Of a stretch of DNA of 24,079 nt, positions 6,730 through 14,925 are shown piece by piece. Below the pieces are notes generated by a model. It did no database searches, was not told the DNA's origin, and saw nothing but the letters and a program-made list of their open reading frames with translations. This DNA comes from Hydrogenophaga sp. (GTDB lineage Bacteria > Pseudomonadota > Gammaproteobacteria > Burkholderiales > Burkholderiaceae_C): positions 1 to 24,079 of the forward strand of contig JAIFNE010000105.1 of NCBI GenBank assembly GCA_020047875.1, written 5' to 3'. Every line of letters begins with the position of its first letter. Position 1 is the first letter of the stretch. The position numbers and the translations under genes were made by a program.

Positions 6730-8127
6730 TTGAGCACACTTGCCGCCCCATTCGTCACCCAGCCCGAGCCGGGCGCGCTGGTACCCCCGAAACGCTTTGC
6801 CAGCGTCGAAGAGACCCAGGCCTACCTCAAGTCCCAGGGCATTGGTTATGTGCTGGCGCAGTTTGTCGACATCCACGGTGTGGCGAAAGCCAAATCCGTA
6901 CCGGTTGATCATTTGAACACCGTCATGACCGATGGCGCAGGCTTCGCCGGCTTTGCCATCTGCGGTGTGGGTATCGAGCCGCACGGCCCGGACTTCATGG
7001 CCGTGGGCGACCTCGCCACCGTGTCGCTGGTGCCCTGGCAGCCGGGCCTGGCGCGCATCGTCTGCGAAGGCCATGTGGAAGGGGTGCCATGGGCATTCGA
7101 CAGCCGCGTCGTGCTGAAGAAGCAGGTGGCGCGCCTGGCCGAAAAAGGCCTGACGATGTTCACCGGCCTGGAGCCTGAGTTTTCCCTGCTGCGCCGCAAC
7201 ACCGACGGCAGCATCGTGCCGCACGACGCCAGTGACAACCTGGCCAAGCCCTGCTACGACTACAAGGGCCTGTCGCGCACCCGGGTGTTCCTGGAAAAAC
7301 TCTCCAATGCCATGCGCACCACCGGCATCGACGTCTACCAGATCGACCACGAAGACGCCAATGGCCAGTTCGAACTGAACTACACCTACACCGACTGTCT
7401 GACCTCGTGTGACCACTTCATTTTCTTCAAGATGGCCGCGAGCGAGATCGCCAACGAGCTTGGCCTGATCTGCTCCTTCATGCCCAAGCCCTTTGCCAAT
7501 CGGCCGGGCAATGGCATGCACATGCATCTGTCCATCGGCGACGGCAAGCGCAACCTCTTTCAGGACAAAAGCGATGCCAACGGCCTGGAACTCTCGCCCA
7601 TGGCTTACCAGTTCATGGCCGGTCTGCTGCACCACGCGCCCGCGCTCACGGCCCTTTGTGCGCCCACCATCAACTCTTACAAGCGCCTGGTGGTGGGCCG
7701 CTCGCTCACCGGCGCCACCTGGGCACCGGCCTACATCAGCTATGGCGACAACAACCGCTCGACCATGGTGCGCATTCCCAAGGGCCGGCTCGAACTGCGC
7801 CTGCCCGACGGCGCCTGCAACCCCTACCTGGCCACGGCCGCCGTCATCGCCGCCGGCCTGGACGGTATCGCCAAGAACATGCACCCGGGCGCGCCGTGCA
7901 ACGTCAACCTCTATGAGTGGAGCGAGGCCCAGCTCAAGGAAGCCGGTATCGGCCTGCTGCCGCAGAATCTGAACGCTGCACTCGATGCGCTGGAAGCCGA
8001 CAGCGTGATCTGCGAGGCCTTGGGGCCGGTCACGGGGGAGTTTCTGAAGTTCAAGCGCATGGAGTGGATTGAGTACATGCGCCACGTCTCCGAGTGGGAA
8101 GTCAAGCAATACCTGGAATTTTTCTGA
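6730..8127 (+). CDS. gmaS: Glutamine synthetase family protein, probable gamma-glutamylmethylamide synthetase
   Basis: The 465-residue protein is a GlnT/GmaS-type member of the glutamine synthetase family. It is predicted to use ATP to join an amine (methylamine in GmaS) to the gamma-carboxyl of glutamate. Visible family elements are GLEPEFSLL (metal-binding glutamates), GNGMHMHLSIGD (catalytic histidine region), NSYKRLV, NNRSTMVRIP and RLELRLPDGACNPYLA. The start is TTG at 6730, with AAGGAG about nine bases upstream. It leads the plus-strand run and is followed after 11 bp by the MgsA-like gene. That neighbourhood (gmaS then mgsABC) is characteristic of the N-methylglutamate pathway and is the reason for preferring GmaS over a plain GlnT. 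Specificity cannot be read from sequence alone; another amine such as ethanolamine or a polyamine remains possible. Confidence 0.85.
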   Translation: MSTLAAPFVTQPEPGALVPPKRFASVEETQAYLKSQGIGYVLAQFVDIHGVAKAKSVPVDHLNTVMTDGAGFAGFAICGVGIEPHGPDFMAVGDLATVSLVPWQPGLARIVCEGHVEGVPWAFDSRVVLKKQVARLAEKGLTMFTGLEPEFSLLRRNTDGSIVPHDASDNLAKPCYDYKGLSRTRVFLEKLSNAMRTTGIDVYQIDHEDANGQFELNYTYTDCLTSCDHFIFFKMAASEIANELGLICSFMPKPFANRPGNGMHMHLSIGDGKRNLFQDKSDANGLELSPMAYQFMAGLLHHAPALTALCAPTINSYKRLVVGRSLTGATWAPAYISYGDNNRSTMVRIPKGRLELRLPDGACNPYLATAAVIAAGLDGIAKNMHPGAPCNVNLYEWSEAQLKEAGIGLLPQNLNAALDALEADSVICEALGPVTGEFLKFKRMEWIEYMRHVSEWEVKQYLEFF

Positions 8128-8138
8128 AGGACGCAACC

Positions 8139-9047
8139 ATGTGTGGAATTGTTGGACTGTTGTTGAAAAAGCCCGAGCTGCACAGCCAGCTCGGCGCGCT
8201 GATGGTGCCGATGCTGATTGGCATGCACGACCGGGGCCCGGACTCGGCGGGCATGGCCGTGTTTGGCCAGCCGCTGCCCGAGAGCCAGCGCAAGCTCAGC
8301 CTGTATTCGGGCCTGACCGAGGCGGCGGCGGCCTATGACTGGGTGGCGCTGGCCGATGCGCTCAATGCCTCGCTGAAGGTCAAGGCCCAGATAAAAACCC
8401 AGGGCAACCACGCCATCTTCACGTTTGATGGCCCGGCGGACCCGGTGAAGGCATTCATCCACGCGTTTGACGCCAAGCTGCACATCCTGTCGACCGGCCG
8501 CCGGATCGACCTGTACAAAGACATTGGCACCCCGGCCCAGGTGGCACAGCGCTACGACTTCACGAAGCTGGTGGGCAGCCACTTGGTGGGCCACACCCGC
8601 ATGGCCACTGAGTCGGCGGTGACGCCGGACCGCGCCCACCCGTTCACCGCCGGCGAAGACTTTTGCCTGGTGCACAACGGCTCGCTCTCCAACCCCAACG
8701 GCGTGCGCCGCATGCTGGAGCCGCGCGGCATCAAGTTCGAGACCGACAACGACACCGAAGCCGCCTGCCGCTTCCTGGAGTGGCGCCTGCGCGAGGGCGA
8801 CAACCTGCACACGGCGCTGGAAAAAGCCTTTGTGGCGCTGGATGGCTTCTACACCTTTCTGATGGGCACGCCGACCGAGCTGGCGCTGATCCGCGACCCG
8901 TTTGCCTGCAAGCCCGCCGTGGTGGCCGAGACCGACGACTTTGTGGCCATTGCCTCCGAATTCCGCTCGCTGGCGCACTTGCCGGGCATTGCCCACGCGA
9001 CCGTTTTTGAACCCGCTCCCGAGGAGATGTACGTATGGAAAATTTGA
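8139..9047 (+). CDS. mgsA: Class II glutamine amidotransferase, MgsA-like subunit
   Basis: The 302-residue protein is a stand-alone Ntn-hydrolase glutaminase domain like the N-terminal domain of GltB. It begins MCGIVGLL; the cysteine after the initiator Met would become the N-terminal nucleophile after processing. Other family motifs are MHDRGPDSAGMAVFG, GHTRMATES and CLVHNGSLSNPNGVRR. In N-methylglutamate synthase the corresponding subunit hydrolyses gamma-glutamylmethylamide and channels methylamine (instead of ammonia) to the FMN synthase subunit. The ATG at 8139 is chosen because Cys must follow the initiator; GAAGGA lies upstream. It overlaps the next gene by 13 bp, which implies coupled synthesis of complex partners. 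Confidence 0.88.
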   Translation: MCGIVGLLLKKPELHSQLGALMVPMLIGMHDRGPDSAGMAVFGQPLPESQRKLSLYSGLTEAAAAYDWVALADALNASLKVKAQIKTQGNHAIFTFDGPADPVKAFIHAFDAKLHILSTGRRIDLYKDIGTPAQVAQRYDFTKLVGSHLVGHTRMATESAVTPDRAHPFTAGEDFCLVHNGSLSNPNGVRRMLEPRGIKFETDNDTEAACRFLEWRLREGDNLHTALEKAFVALDGFYTFLMGTPTELALIRDPFACKPAVVAETDDFVAIASEFRSLAHLPGIAHATVFEPAPEEMYVWKI

Positions 9048-9727
9048 GCTTTGACCTGAGCCGCCAAGGTGTGCGCGCACTCAACCAGCACCTGCATGGC
9101 ACGCCCGAATCGCTGGCGGGCCAGCACATCACCGTGTTGAACCCCGACGGCGCGCACAACATCGCGGTCGGCATCAACGCGCCGGTGCGCGTGACCATTC
9201 AGGGCCACGCCGGTTACTACGCGGCGGGCATGAACAAATTCGCTGACGTGACGATTCAAGGCAGCGCCAGCACCGGCGTGGCCGAAAACATGATGAGCGG
9301 CAAGGTGCATGTGAAGGGTTTTGCCTCCAACAGCGCGGGCGCCTCAGCGCACGGCGGCCTGCTGGTGATTGACGGCGACGCGGGGCTGCGCTGCGGTATC
9401 TCGCTCAAGGGCGGCGACATCGTGGTCGGCGGCTCGGTGGGCAGTTTCTCGGGCTTCATGGCGCAGGCCGGGCGCATGGTGATTTGCGGCAACGCGGGCG
9501 ACGCGCTGGGCGATTCGCTCTACGAGGCGGTGATTTATGTTCGCGGCAGCATCAAGTCGCTGGGTGCCGACGCGCAGCTGGAGCCCCTGACCGAAGCCGA
9601 CACCGCCGCCTTGGCGGACCTGCTGGCGCAGGCCGGTCTGTCCCATCACGACCCGAAGGACTTCAAGCGCGTGGCCTCGGCCCGCAGCCTTTACCACTGG
9701 AACGCCGACGCCGATCAGGACTATTGA
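9035..9727 (+). CDS. mgsB: GXGXG-domain protein, MgsB-like glutamate synthase subunit
   Basis: The 230-residue protein corresponds to the C-terminal right-handed beta-helix (GXGXG) domain of the large glutamate synthase subunit, encoded here as its own polypeptide. Glycine-rich turns recur with the expected spacing, for example GINAPVRVTIQGHAGYYAA, KVHVKGFASNSAGAS, GDAGLRCGISLKGGDIVVGG and GRMVICGNAGDALGDSLYEA. Its role is structural, holding glutaminase and synthase units together. The ATG at 9035 has GAGGAG nine bases upstream, inside the end of mgsA. Only one base separates it from the next gene. The set of three separate polypeptides is the arrangement known for N-methylglutamate synthase. 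Confidence 0.87.
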   Translation: MENLSFDLSRQGVRALNQHLHGTPESLAGQHITVLNPDGAHNIAVGINAPVRVTIQGHAGYYAAGMNKFADVTIQGSASTGVAENMMSGKVHVKGFASNSAGASAHGGLLVIDGDAGLRCGISLKGGDIVVGGSVGSFSGFMAQAGRMVICGNAGDALGDSLYEAVIYVRGSIKSLGADAQLEPLTEADTAALADLLAQAGLSHHDPKDFKRVASARSLYHWNADADQDY

Positions 9728-9728
9728 C

Positions 9729-11099
9729 ATGTCAAACACCGAACACCCCATTCATTTCAAGCGCTTGCAACTGGAAGAGTCGGCCAGTTTCGACCGCAGC
9801 ACGCTGGACTACATCCACCGCGCCTCCAGCACCGGCCTGTACGAGATTCGTGGCCTGGGCGCCAAGCGCAAGCTGCCGCACTTTGACGATCTGGTGTTTC
9901 TCACCGCCTCGCTCTCGCGCTACCCGCTGGAGGGCTACCGCGAGAAGTGCTCCACCAAGACCGTGCTGGGCACGCGCTTCGCCAAGAAGCCCATCGTGCT
10001 CGACACCCCCATCACCATCGCCGGCATGAGCTTTGGCGCGCTGTCGGCCAACGTGAAAGAGGCGCTGGGCAAAGCCGCCACCGCCGCGGGAACCAGCACC
10101 ACCACGGGCGATGGCGGCATGACCTCGGAAGAGCGCCAGTCGTCCAAAACCCTGGTGTACCAGTGCCTGCCCTCGCGCTACGGCTTCAACCCCGACGATG
10201 TGCGCCGCGCCGACGCCATTGAAGTGGTGCTGGGCCAAGGCGCCAAGCCTGGCGGCGGCGGCATGTTGTTAGGCCAGAAGGTAAACCCGCGTGTGGCGCA
10301 AATGCGCACCCTGCCGCAGGGCGTGGACCAGCGCTCGGCCAGCCGGCACCCCGACTGGACCGGCCCGGACGACCTGACGATCAAGATCCAGGAGTTGCGC
10401 GAACTCACCGACTGGGAGAAACCGATCTACGTGAAGGTCGGCGCGACCCGCGTCTACAACGATGTCAAGCTGGCGGTGCACGCCGGTGCCGACGTGGTGG
10501 TGGTTGACGGCATGCAGGGTGGTACCGCCGCCACGCAGACCTGCTTCATCGAACATGCCGGTATCCCCACGCTGGCGGCGGTGCGCCAAGCCGTGGCCGC
10601 GCTGCGCGACCTCGACATGATCGGCACGGTGCAGCTCATCGTCTCGGGTGGCATCCGCACCGGCGCCGACGTGGCCAAGGCGCTGGCCCTGGGTGCCGAC
10701 GCGGTGGCCATCGGCCAGGGCGTGCTCATGGCGCTTGGCTGCAACCGCGACACCTACCAGCAAGGCGGCCAGACCCACAGTGCTGAGGCTGACTACGCTG
10801 CCCTGGGCACCAAGGCCGGCTATTGCCACCACTGCCACACCGGCAAATGCCCGGTGGGCGTGACCACGCAAGACGCGATTCTGGAGCAGCGCCTGGAGCC
10901 CGACATGGGCGCCAAGCACGTCAAAAACTACCTGAAAACGCTGACCATGGAGCTGACCACGCTGGCGCGCGCCTGCGGCAAGCAGGACGTGCACCATCTG
11001 GAGCCCGAAGACCTGGTGGCCCTGACGGTGGAAGCCGCAGCCATGGCGCAGGTGCCGCTGGCGGGCACCAACTGGATTCCCGGTCACAACCTCGGCTGA
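9729..11099 (+). CDS. mgsC: FMN-binding glutamate synthase family protein, MgsC-like
   Basis: The 456-residue protein is the FMN- and iron-sulfur-containing synthase domain of the GltB family on its own polypeptide. It would combine 2-oxoglutarate with the released amine and reduce the product, giving N-methylglutamate if the amine is methylamine. Motifs include MSFGALSANVKEALG, TSTTTGDGGM, GGGGMLLGQKV, the FMN-phosphate region VVVDGMQGGTAATQ, and a cysteine cluster CHHCHTGKCPVG (Cys 366, 369, 374) like the 3Fe-4S site of glutamate synthases. The gene is one base from mgsB and 17 bp before the dmmA-like gene. A plain ammonia-dependent role cannot be excluded from sequence alone, but the neighbours favour an amine substrate. 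Confidence 0.88.
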   Translation: MSNTEHPIHFKRLQLEESASFDRSTLDYIHRASSTGLYEIRGLGAKRKLPHFDDLVFLTASLSRYPLEGYREKCSTKTVLGTRFAKKPIVLDTPITIAGMSFGALSANVKEALGKAATAAGTSTTTGDGGMTSEERQSSKTLVYQCLPSRYGFNPDDVRRADAIEVVLGQGAKPGGGGMLLGQKVNPRVAQMRTLPQGVDQRSASRHPDWTGPDDLTIKIQELRELTDWEKPIYVKVGATRVYNDVKLAVHAGADVVVVDGMQGGTAATQTCFIEHAGIPTLAAVRQAVAALRDLDMIGTVQLIVSGGIRTGADVAKALALGADAVAIGQGVLMALGCNRDTYQQGGQTHSAEADYAALGTKAGYCHHCHTGKCPVGVTTQDAILEQRLEPDMGAKHVKNYLKTLTMELTTLARACGKQDVHHLEPEDLVALTVEAAAMAQVPLAGTNWIPGHNLG

Positions 11100-11116
11100 A
11101 GCCCCAGGAGCCCGCC

Positions 11117-11701
11117 ATGAGCCTGAAGCCTTCCGACGTCGTGAGTCGCCCGGTGTACGCGCCGCTGCACCCCGACCTGAGTGCCGCGCGCCACTGGTTG
11201 GTGCTCGAGGCCAGCAGCATGGACGCGGACCTGCTGGCCGCGTTGAGCACCGCCTTCGCTCCGGTGGCGCAACGTTTGCAGGTCTGCTGGATCGGCACGG
11301 AAGCGCCCACCGTGGCGCTGGGCACGTTGACCGTGCTGCCCGGTGTGGATGAGCTGTGCCAGGTGCTGGCGCAGGCACAGCCGCTGGCTGTGAACGAGCG
11401 GCTGTGCGCCCAAGGCACCGAGCCCTTTGTGTGGCGGGTGGCGGCCTTGGCCGCGCAGGCCGGGCTGGCCACGGCCCAGGTGCAACTGGCGCACGCGGGT
11501 AGCCAGCAGCGCCGCGTCTGGTGCACGCACTGCCACAGCTTCACCAATGGCGTCACCACCAACGTGGTGGTCTGCGCCGGTTGCGGCCGTCACCTCTTGG
11601 TGCGCGACCATTTCTCCCGTCGCCACGGCGCCTTCATGGGCGTGATGGTCGATGCCGAACAGCCCGGTGTGCGACCGGCGGTGCAGGAGGTATTCCCATG
11701 A
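11117..11701 (+). CDS. dmmA: DmmA-family dimethylamine monooxygenase subunit (C-terminal zinc ribbon)
   Basis: The 194-residue protein matches my recollection of the DmmA family, a small partner of dimethylamine monooxygenase. The N-terminal two thirds have no recognisable catalytic motif. The C-terminal part carries two CxxC pairs (Cys 136, 139, 153, 156) in a rubredoxin-like or zinc-ribbon arrangement, followed by RDHFSRRHGAFMGV, which is characteristic of the family. It could bind zinc or iron and mediate electron transfer or assembly; this is not resolved by sequence. The ATG at 11117 has CAGGAG upstream. Its stop overlaps the reductase start as ATGA, so the two are probably translationally coupled. 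Subunit lettering follows family names from memory. Confidence 0.8.
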   Translation: MSLKPSDVVSRPVYAPLHPDLSAARHWLVLEASSMDADLLAALSTAFAPVAQRLQVCWIGTEAPTVALGTLTVLPGVDELCQVLAQAQPLAVNERLCAQGTEPFVWRVAALAAQAGLATAQVQLAHAGSQQRRVWCTHCHSFTNGVTTNVVVCAGCGRHLLVRDHFSRRHGAFMGVMVDAEQPGVRPAVQEVFP

Positions 11702-12642
11702 ACGGTTCCAGCTTGACCCTGCGCGTGGTGTCGGCGGCCATGCTGTCGCCCAGCCTGCGCCATCTGCAACTCGCCAGCGCTGACGGCGCGCCCCTGCCAC
11801 CCACCGGCGCCGGAGCCCATGTGCTGCTGAGCCTACCCGGGGTGGGTCGCACCCACCGGAACGCCTATTCGCTGGTCAACCCGCCCGGCAGCCGCAGCCG
11901 CTACGACATCATCGTGCGCCGCGTGGCTGCCTCGCGCGGTGGCTCGGCAGCGGTGCACGAACGGCTGCAGGTGGGGGATTTGCTGCCCGCACAGTGGCCC
12001 GCCAACCTGTTTGCGCCGGTGCGCGCTGCACGGCGCCACCTGATGGTGGCGGGCGGCATCGGCATCACACCGTTTTTGTCGTACCTGCAGGATCCCAACG
12101 TGCGCAAGACCGGCTGCGAACTTCATGTGTGCTGCCGCGAAGAAGAACAGGCTGTGTTCGCGCCCTGGCTGCCCGCCGACGTGCCGGTGTTTTTTTATTG
12201 GGACGCCGACGGTCGTCGGCTCGACACCGCGGCGCTGCTGGCGCGCCAACCGGCTGGCACCCACCTGTCGGTGTGCGGCCCGAACGAGCTCAACACCTCG
12301 GTGCTGGCTGCTGCAGCGGCGGCGGGCTGGCCAGACGCCCAGGTTCACACCGAACACTTTGGCAGCGGTGCCAGCGGCGGCAAGGCATTTGAGGCGGTGC
12401 TGCACAAGAGCGGTTTGCGCGTGCAGGTGGCCGAAGACGAAAGCTTGCTTGAAGCGATTGAACGCATCGGCGTGGCCGCACCCTGCCTGTGTCGGGGCGG
12501 CGCCTGCGGCGTGTGCATCACACCGCTGCTGGACGGCGAGGCCGAGCACCGCGACCATTTTCTGAGCCCGGCGGAGCAAGCAAAATTCATCATGCCCTGC
12601 GTGTCGCGCGCGCGCAGTGCGGGCTTGGTGCTCGATCTCTGA
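11698..12642 (+). CDS. dmmB: PDR/VanB-type flavin reductase with C-terminal 2Fe-2S ferredoxin domain (DmmB-like)
   Basis: The 314-residue protein has the layout of phthalate dioxygenase reductase and VanB: an N-terminal flavin-binding barrel (HRNAYSLVNPP region), an NAD-binding domain (LMVAGGIGITPFLSYLQ, HLSVCGPNEL), and a C-terminal plant-type ferredoxin domain. Its 2Fe-2S ligands are Cys 265, 270, 273 and 301 in CLCRGGACGVC and MPC. It passes electrons from NAD(P)H to an oxygenase, here most likely the DUF3445 heme demethylase encoded next. The ATG at 11698 overlaps the dmmA stop by four bases; the upstream extension of the frame is a shadow of dmmA. Aromatic-ring oxygenase reductases look alike, but the flanking genes favour the amine monooxygenase role. 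Confidence 0.9.
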   Translation: MNGSSLTLRVVSAAMLSPSLRHLQLASADGAPLPPTGAGAHVLLSLPGVGRTHRNAYSLVNPPGSRSRYDIIVRRVAASRGGSAAVHERLQVGDLLPAQWPANLFAPVRAARRHLMVAGGIGITPFLSYLQDPNVRKTGCELHVCCREEEQAVFAPWLPADVPVFFYWDADGRRLDTAALLARQPAGTHLSVCGPNELNTSVLAAAAAAGWPDAQVHTEHFGSGASGGKAFEAVLHKSGLRVQVAEDESLLEAIERIGVAAPCLCRGGACGVCITPLLDGEAEHRDHFLSPAEQAKFIMPCVSRARSAGLVLDL

Positions 12643-12668
12643 ACCCGTTTTGACTGGAGGCAACCACC

Positions 12669-13748
12669 ATGTCCATCGTCTTCAAACCCAACGAGACCTT
12701 CCGCGGCGACTACAGCTACCGCAACAGCGAAGCCTCCATCCTGCGGTTTCCGTTCCCATTCCCGGAAGACCGCTACATGTACAGCGTCAACATGGAGCCG
12801 CATGATGGCAAAGGCCCGTCTGGGGCCTACCGCCACGGCTTCGATGTGGATGAGCACTACATTGCCGAATGCCGCGACCGAGCCATCACGCTGGAGCGCG
12901 ACCCCGGCCGCTGCCAGGCGCTGCCGCACATGATGACAGCGCAGTGGGACACGCTGGAGCTGCTGATGGATCGTCTCAGCACCGACTATCCCGAGCACTT
13001 TTCGCTCACCAAGACCGGCCCCGATTTCGGCGCCACCTGGACGTGGGTCAATCGCCCGCTGGGCCTTGAACAGACCTTCGTGTTCGGCGATGTGGCCACG
13101 CTGCCGTGTGAGCCCTTGGAATACATCACGCGCCAGGCGCAGGGCGATTTTGCGATCTGCGATCAGCGCGAGGGCACGCTGTTTCTGGACGCCGGCATGG
13201 TGACCTCCCAGGCCGACTGGTCGCTGGACTTCAACGTCGGTATGAACTTCATGGAGTGGCACGGCCCGGTGCCACTGGCGCACCAGGCGGGCGTGTTCGA
13301 GCGCGCGTTGAAGTATCTGATGTTGATCCGCCTGGGCCAACCGGTGCGTCGCCTGAACTGGACCATGACGGTCAACCCCCGTCTGGACACCGCGCCCGAG
13401 ACCTACCCCGAATGGGGATCAGACCGCGCTTCGCTGAACGCCGAGAACATCGGTCGCAAGCTGCACCTCCGGGTGGAGTTACAGACCCTGTGGCGTCTGC
13501 CGCGCAGCAACGCACTGCTGTTCCCCATTCGCTGTTACCTCGCGTCGCTGGACGAGCTGGTGCGTGTGCCCAAGTGGGGCAAGCGCCTGCACCGCGTGCT
13601 CGGCAACCTGCCGCCCCAGTTGGTCGAATACAAGGGACTGACGCGCTTTCTGCCGACAGCGCTGGCCTACCTTGCACCCTTCGACGATGGCGAGGCCCTG
13701 CCCGCCGGCACCGCGGCCGACATCGAACGTCTGGTCGAGACAGCCTGA
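12669..13748 (+). CDS. dmmC: Heme-dependent oxidative N-demethylase (DUF3445), DmmC-like
   Basis: The 359-residue protein belongs to the DUF3445 (heme-dependent oxidative N-demethylase) family, regarded as the heme-binding catalytic part of dimethylamine monooxygenase. Characteristic stretches are the N-terminal RFPFPFPEDRYMYSVNM, WVNRPLGLEQTFVFGD in the middle, HLRVELQTLWRLPRSNALLF and the following IRCYLASLDELV. The expected reaction is dimethylamine plus O2 and NAD(P)H giving methylamine and formaldehyde. GGAGG precedes the ATG. It lies directly after the reductase and before the GcvT-like folate protein, so formaldehyde could be captured immediately. I cannot name the heme ligand from the sequence. 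The substrate could also be another secondary methylamine. Confidence 0.86.
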   Translation: MSIVFKPNETFRGDYSYRNSEASILRFPFPFPEDRYMYSVNMEPHDGKGPSGAYRHGFDVDEHYIAECRDRAITLERDPGRCQALPHMMTAQWDTLELLMDRLSTDYPEHFSLTKTGPDFGATWTWVNRPLGLEQTFVFGDVATLPCEPLEYITRQAQGDFAICDQREGTLFLDAGMVTSQADWSLDFNVGMNFMEWHGPVPLAHQAGVFERALKYLMLIRLGQPVRRLNWTMTVNPRLDTAPETYPEWGSDRASLNAENIGRKLHLRVELQTLWRLPRSNALLFPIRCYLASLDELVRVPKWGKRLHRVLGNLPPQLVEYKGLTRFLPTALAYLAPFDDGEALPAGTAADIERLVETA

Positions 13749-13785
13749 CTTCTTCTGATCCTTCCTTTCTTCACTGGAGAACCTC

Positions 13786-14916
13786 ATGAACTCTTGGCGC
13801 ATTTCGGCACTGGCCGACCGGCACCGCGCGCTGGGCTCGACCCTGGCCGATTGGAACGGCATGGGCACGGCCTGGACTTACAGCACCGACCTCGCCGATG
13901 AACACGAAGCCATCCGCACGAAGGCTGGGTTGATGGATGTCTCGGGTCTGAAAAAGGTGCACGTCATCGGCCCGCACGCTGAGATGCTGATCAACCAGGC
14001 CACGACGCGCAACGTCAGCAAGCTCTACCCGGGCAAGTCGGTTTACGCCTGCATGCTCAACGAATCCGGCAAGTTCATCGACGACTGCGTGATCTACCGC
14101 AACGGCCCGAACGCTTTCATGGTTGTACATGGTTCTGGCCAGGGCCATGAGATGCTCACACGTGGTGCGGTGGGCCGCAACGTCTCGGTGCTGTTCGACG
14201 ACGACCTGCACGACCTCTCGCTGCAAGGCCCGCTGGCGGTCGAATACCTGAGCCAGCACGTGCCCGGTATTCGGCAGCTGCCGTACTTCCATCACCTGCA
14301 GACCCAGCTGTTCGGTCGCCCGGTGATGATCTCTCGCACCGGCTACACCGGCGAGCGCGGCTACGAGATTTTCTGCAAGGCAGCTGACGCGCCCACCATC
14401 TGGGACACCATCGTCAGGGAAGGCAAGACCATCGGCATCATGCCCTGCGCCTTCACCGCGCTGGACTGGCTGCGCGTCGAAAGCTGCCTGCTGTTCTACC
14501 CCTACGACAACTCCGACATGTACCCCATGGACGGCGAGCCCATTGGCGACACGCTGTGGGAACTGGGTCTGGATTTCACGGTCTCGCCCGGCAAGACCGA
14601 GTTTCGGGGCGCGAACGAACACTTCCGCCTGCAGGGTCAAGAGCGCTTCAAGATCTTCGGCGTCGAGTTCGCCAGCACCGAAGCTGCGCAGGCCGGCGAT
14701 GCGCTGTTTGACGGCGACAAAAAAGTCGGCTTCGTGACCTGCGCGATGTTTTCGCGCCTGACCGGGCGCTCCATGGCGATCGCGCGCATGGACCCCGCCT
14801 ACGCCGTACCCGGCCGCGCGCTGGCTTTGCGAGGCGTTGCGCTGAGTTGCACCGCCACCACCCACAGCCTGCCCTTCGACGACCCGCAAAAAACCAAACG
14901 CACGGCCAAGGACTGA
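13786..14916 (+). CDS. GcvT-like folate-dependent aminomethyltransferase family protein
   Basis: The 376-residue protein has the GcvT/DmdA-type folate-binding fold. KAGLMDVSGLKKVHVIGP near the N-terminus, IDDCVIYRNG (carrying the aspartate region that contacts folate in GcvT), SRTGYTGERGYEIFC in the middle, and a C-terminal GFVTCAMFSRLTGRSMAIA are all family-typical. It probably transfers a one-carbon unit from an N-methyl compound or formaldehyde to tetrahydrofolate. It is not the housekeeping glycine-cleavage T protein, because gcvH and gcvP are absent and it sits between dmmC and purU. Ruegeria is reported to need a fourth gene, dmmD, besides dmmABC for growth on methylated amines; this gene may be its counterpart, but I cannot confirm that. 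GGAG precedes the ATG. Confidence 0.84.
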   Translation: MNSWRISALADRHRALGSTLADWNGMGTAWTYSTDLADEHEAIRTKAGLMDVSGLKKVHVIGPHAEMLINQATTRNVSKLYPGKSVYACMLNESGKFIDDCVIYRNGPNAFMVVHGSGQGHEMLTRGAVGRNVSVLFDDDLHDLSLQGPLAVEYLSQHVPGIRQLPYFHHLQTQLFGRPVMISRTGYTGERGYEIFCKAADAPTIWDTIVREGKTIGIMPCAFTALDWLRVESCLLFYPYDNSDMYPMDGEPIGDTLWELGLDFTVSPGKTEFRGANEHFRLQGQERFKIFGVEFASTEAAQAGDALFDGDKKVGFVTCAMFSRLTGRSMAIARMDPAYAVPGRALALRGVALSCTATTHSLPFDDPQKTKRTAKD

Positions 14917-14925
14917 AGGAACCCT

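Noticed and set aside
6616..8136. A 506-codon minus-strand frame opposite gmaS
   Set aside because: Antisense shadow of a well-conserved glutamine synthetase family gene.
11698..12642. Reading the reductase as a glycine betaine demethylase reductase (GbcB) or aromatic dioxygenase reductase
   Set aside because: No Rieske oxygenase partner is present; the DmmA-family and DUF3445 neighbours fit the dimethylamine monooxygenase role better.
13786..14916. Assignment as the housekeeping glycine cleavage T protein (gcvT)
   Set aside because: No gcvH or gcvP is adjacent, and the gene lies between the heme demethylase and purU; a specialised GcvT-like role is more likely.
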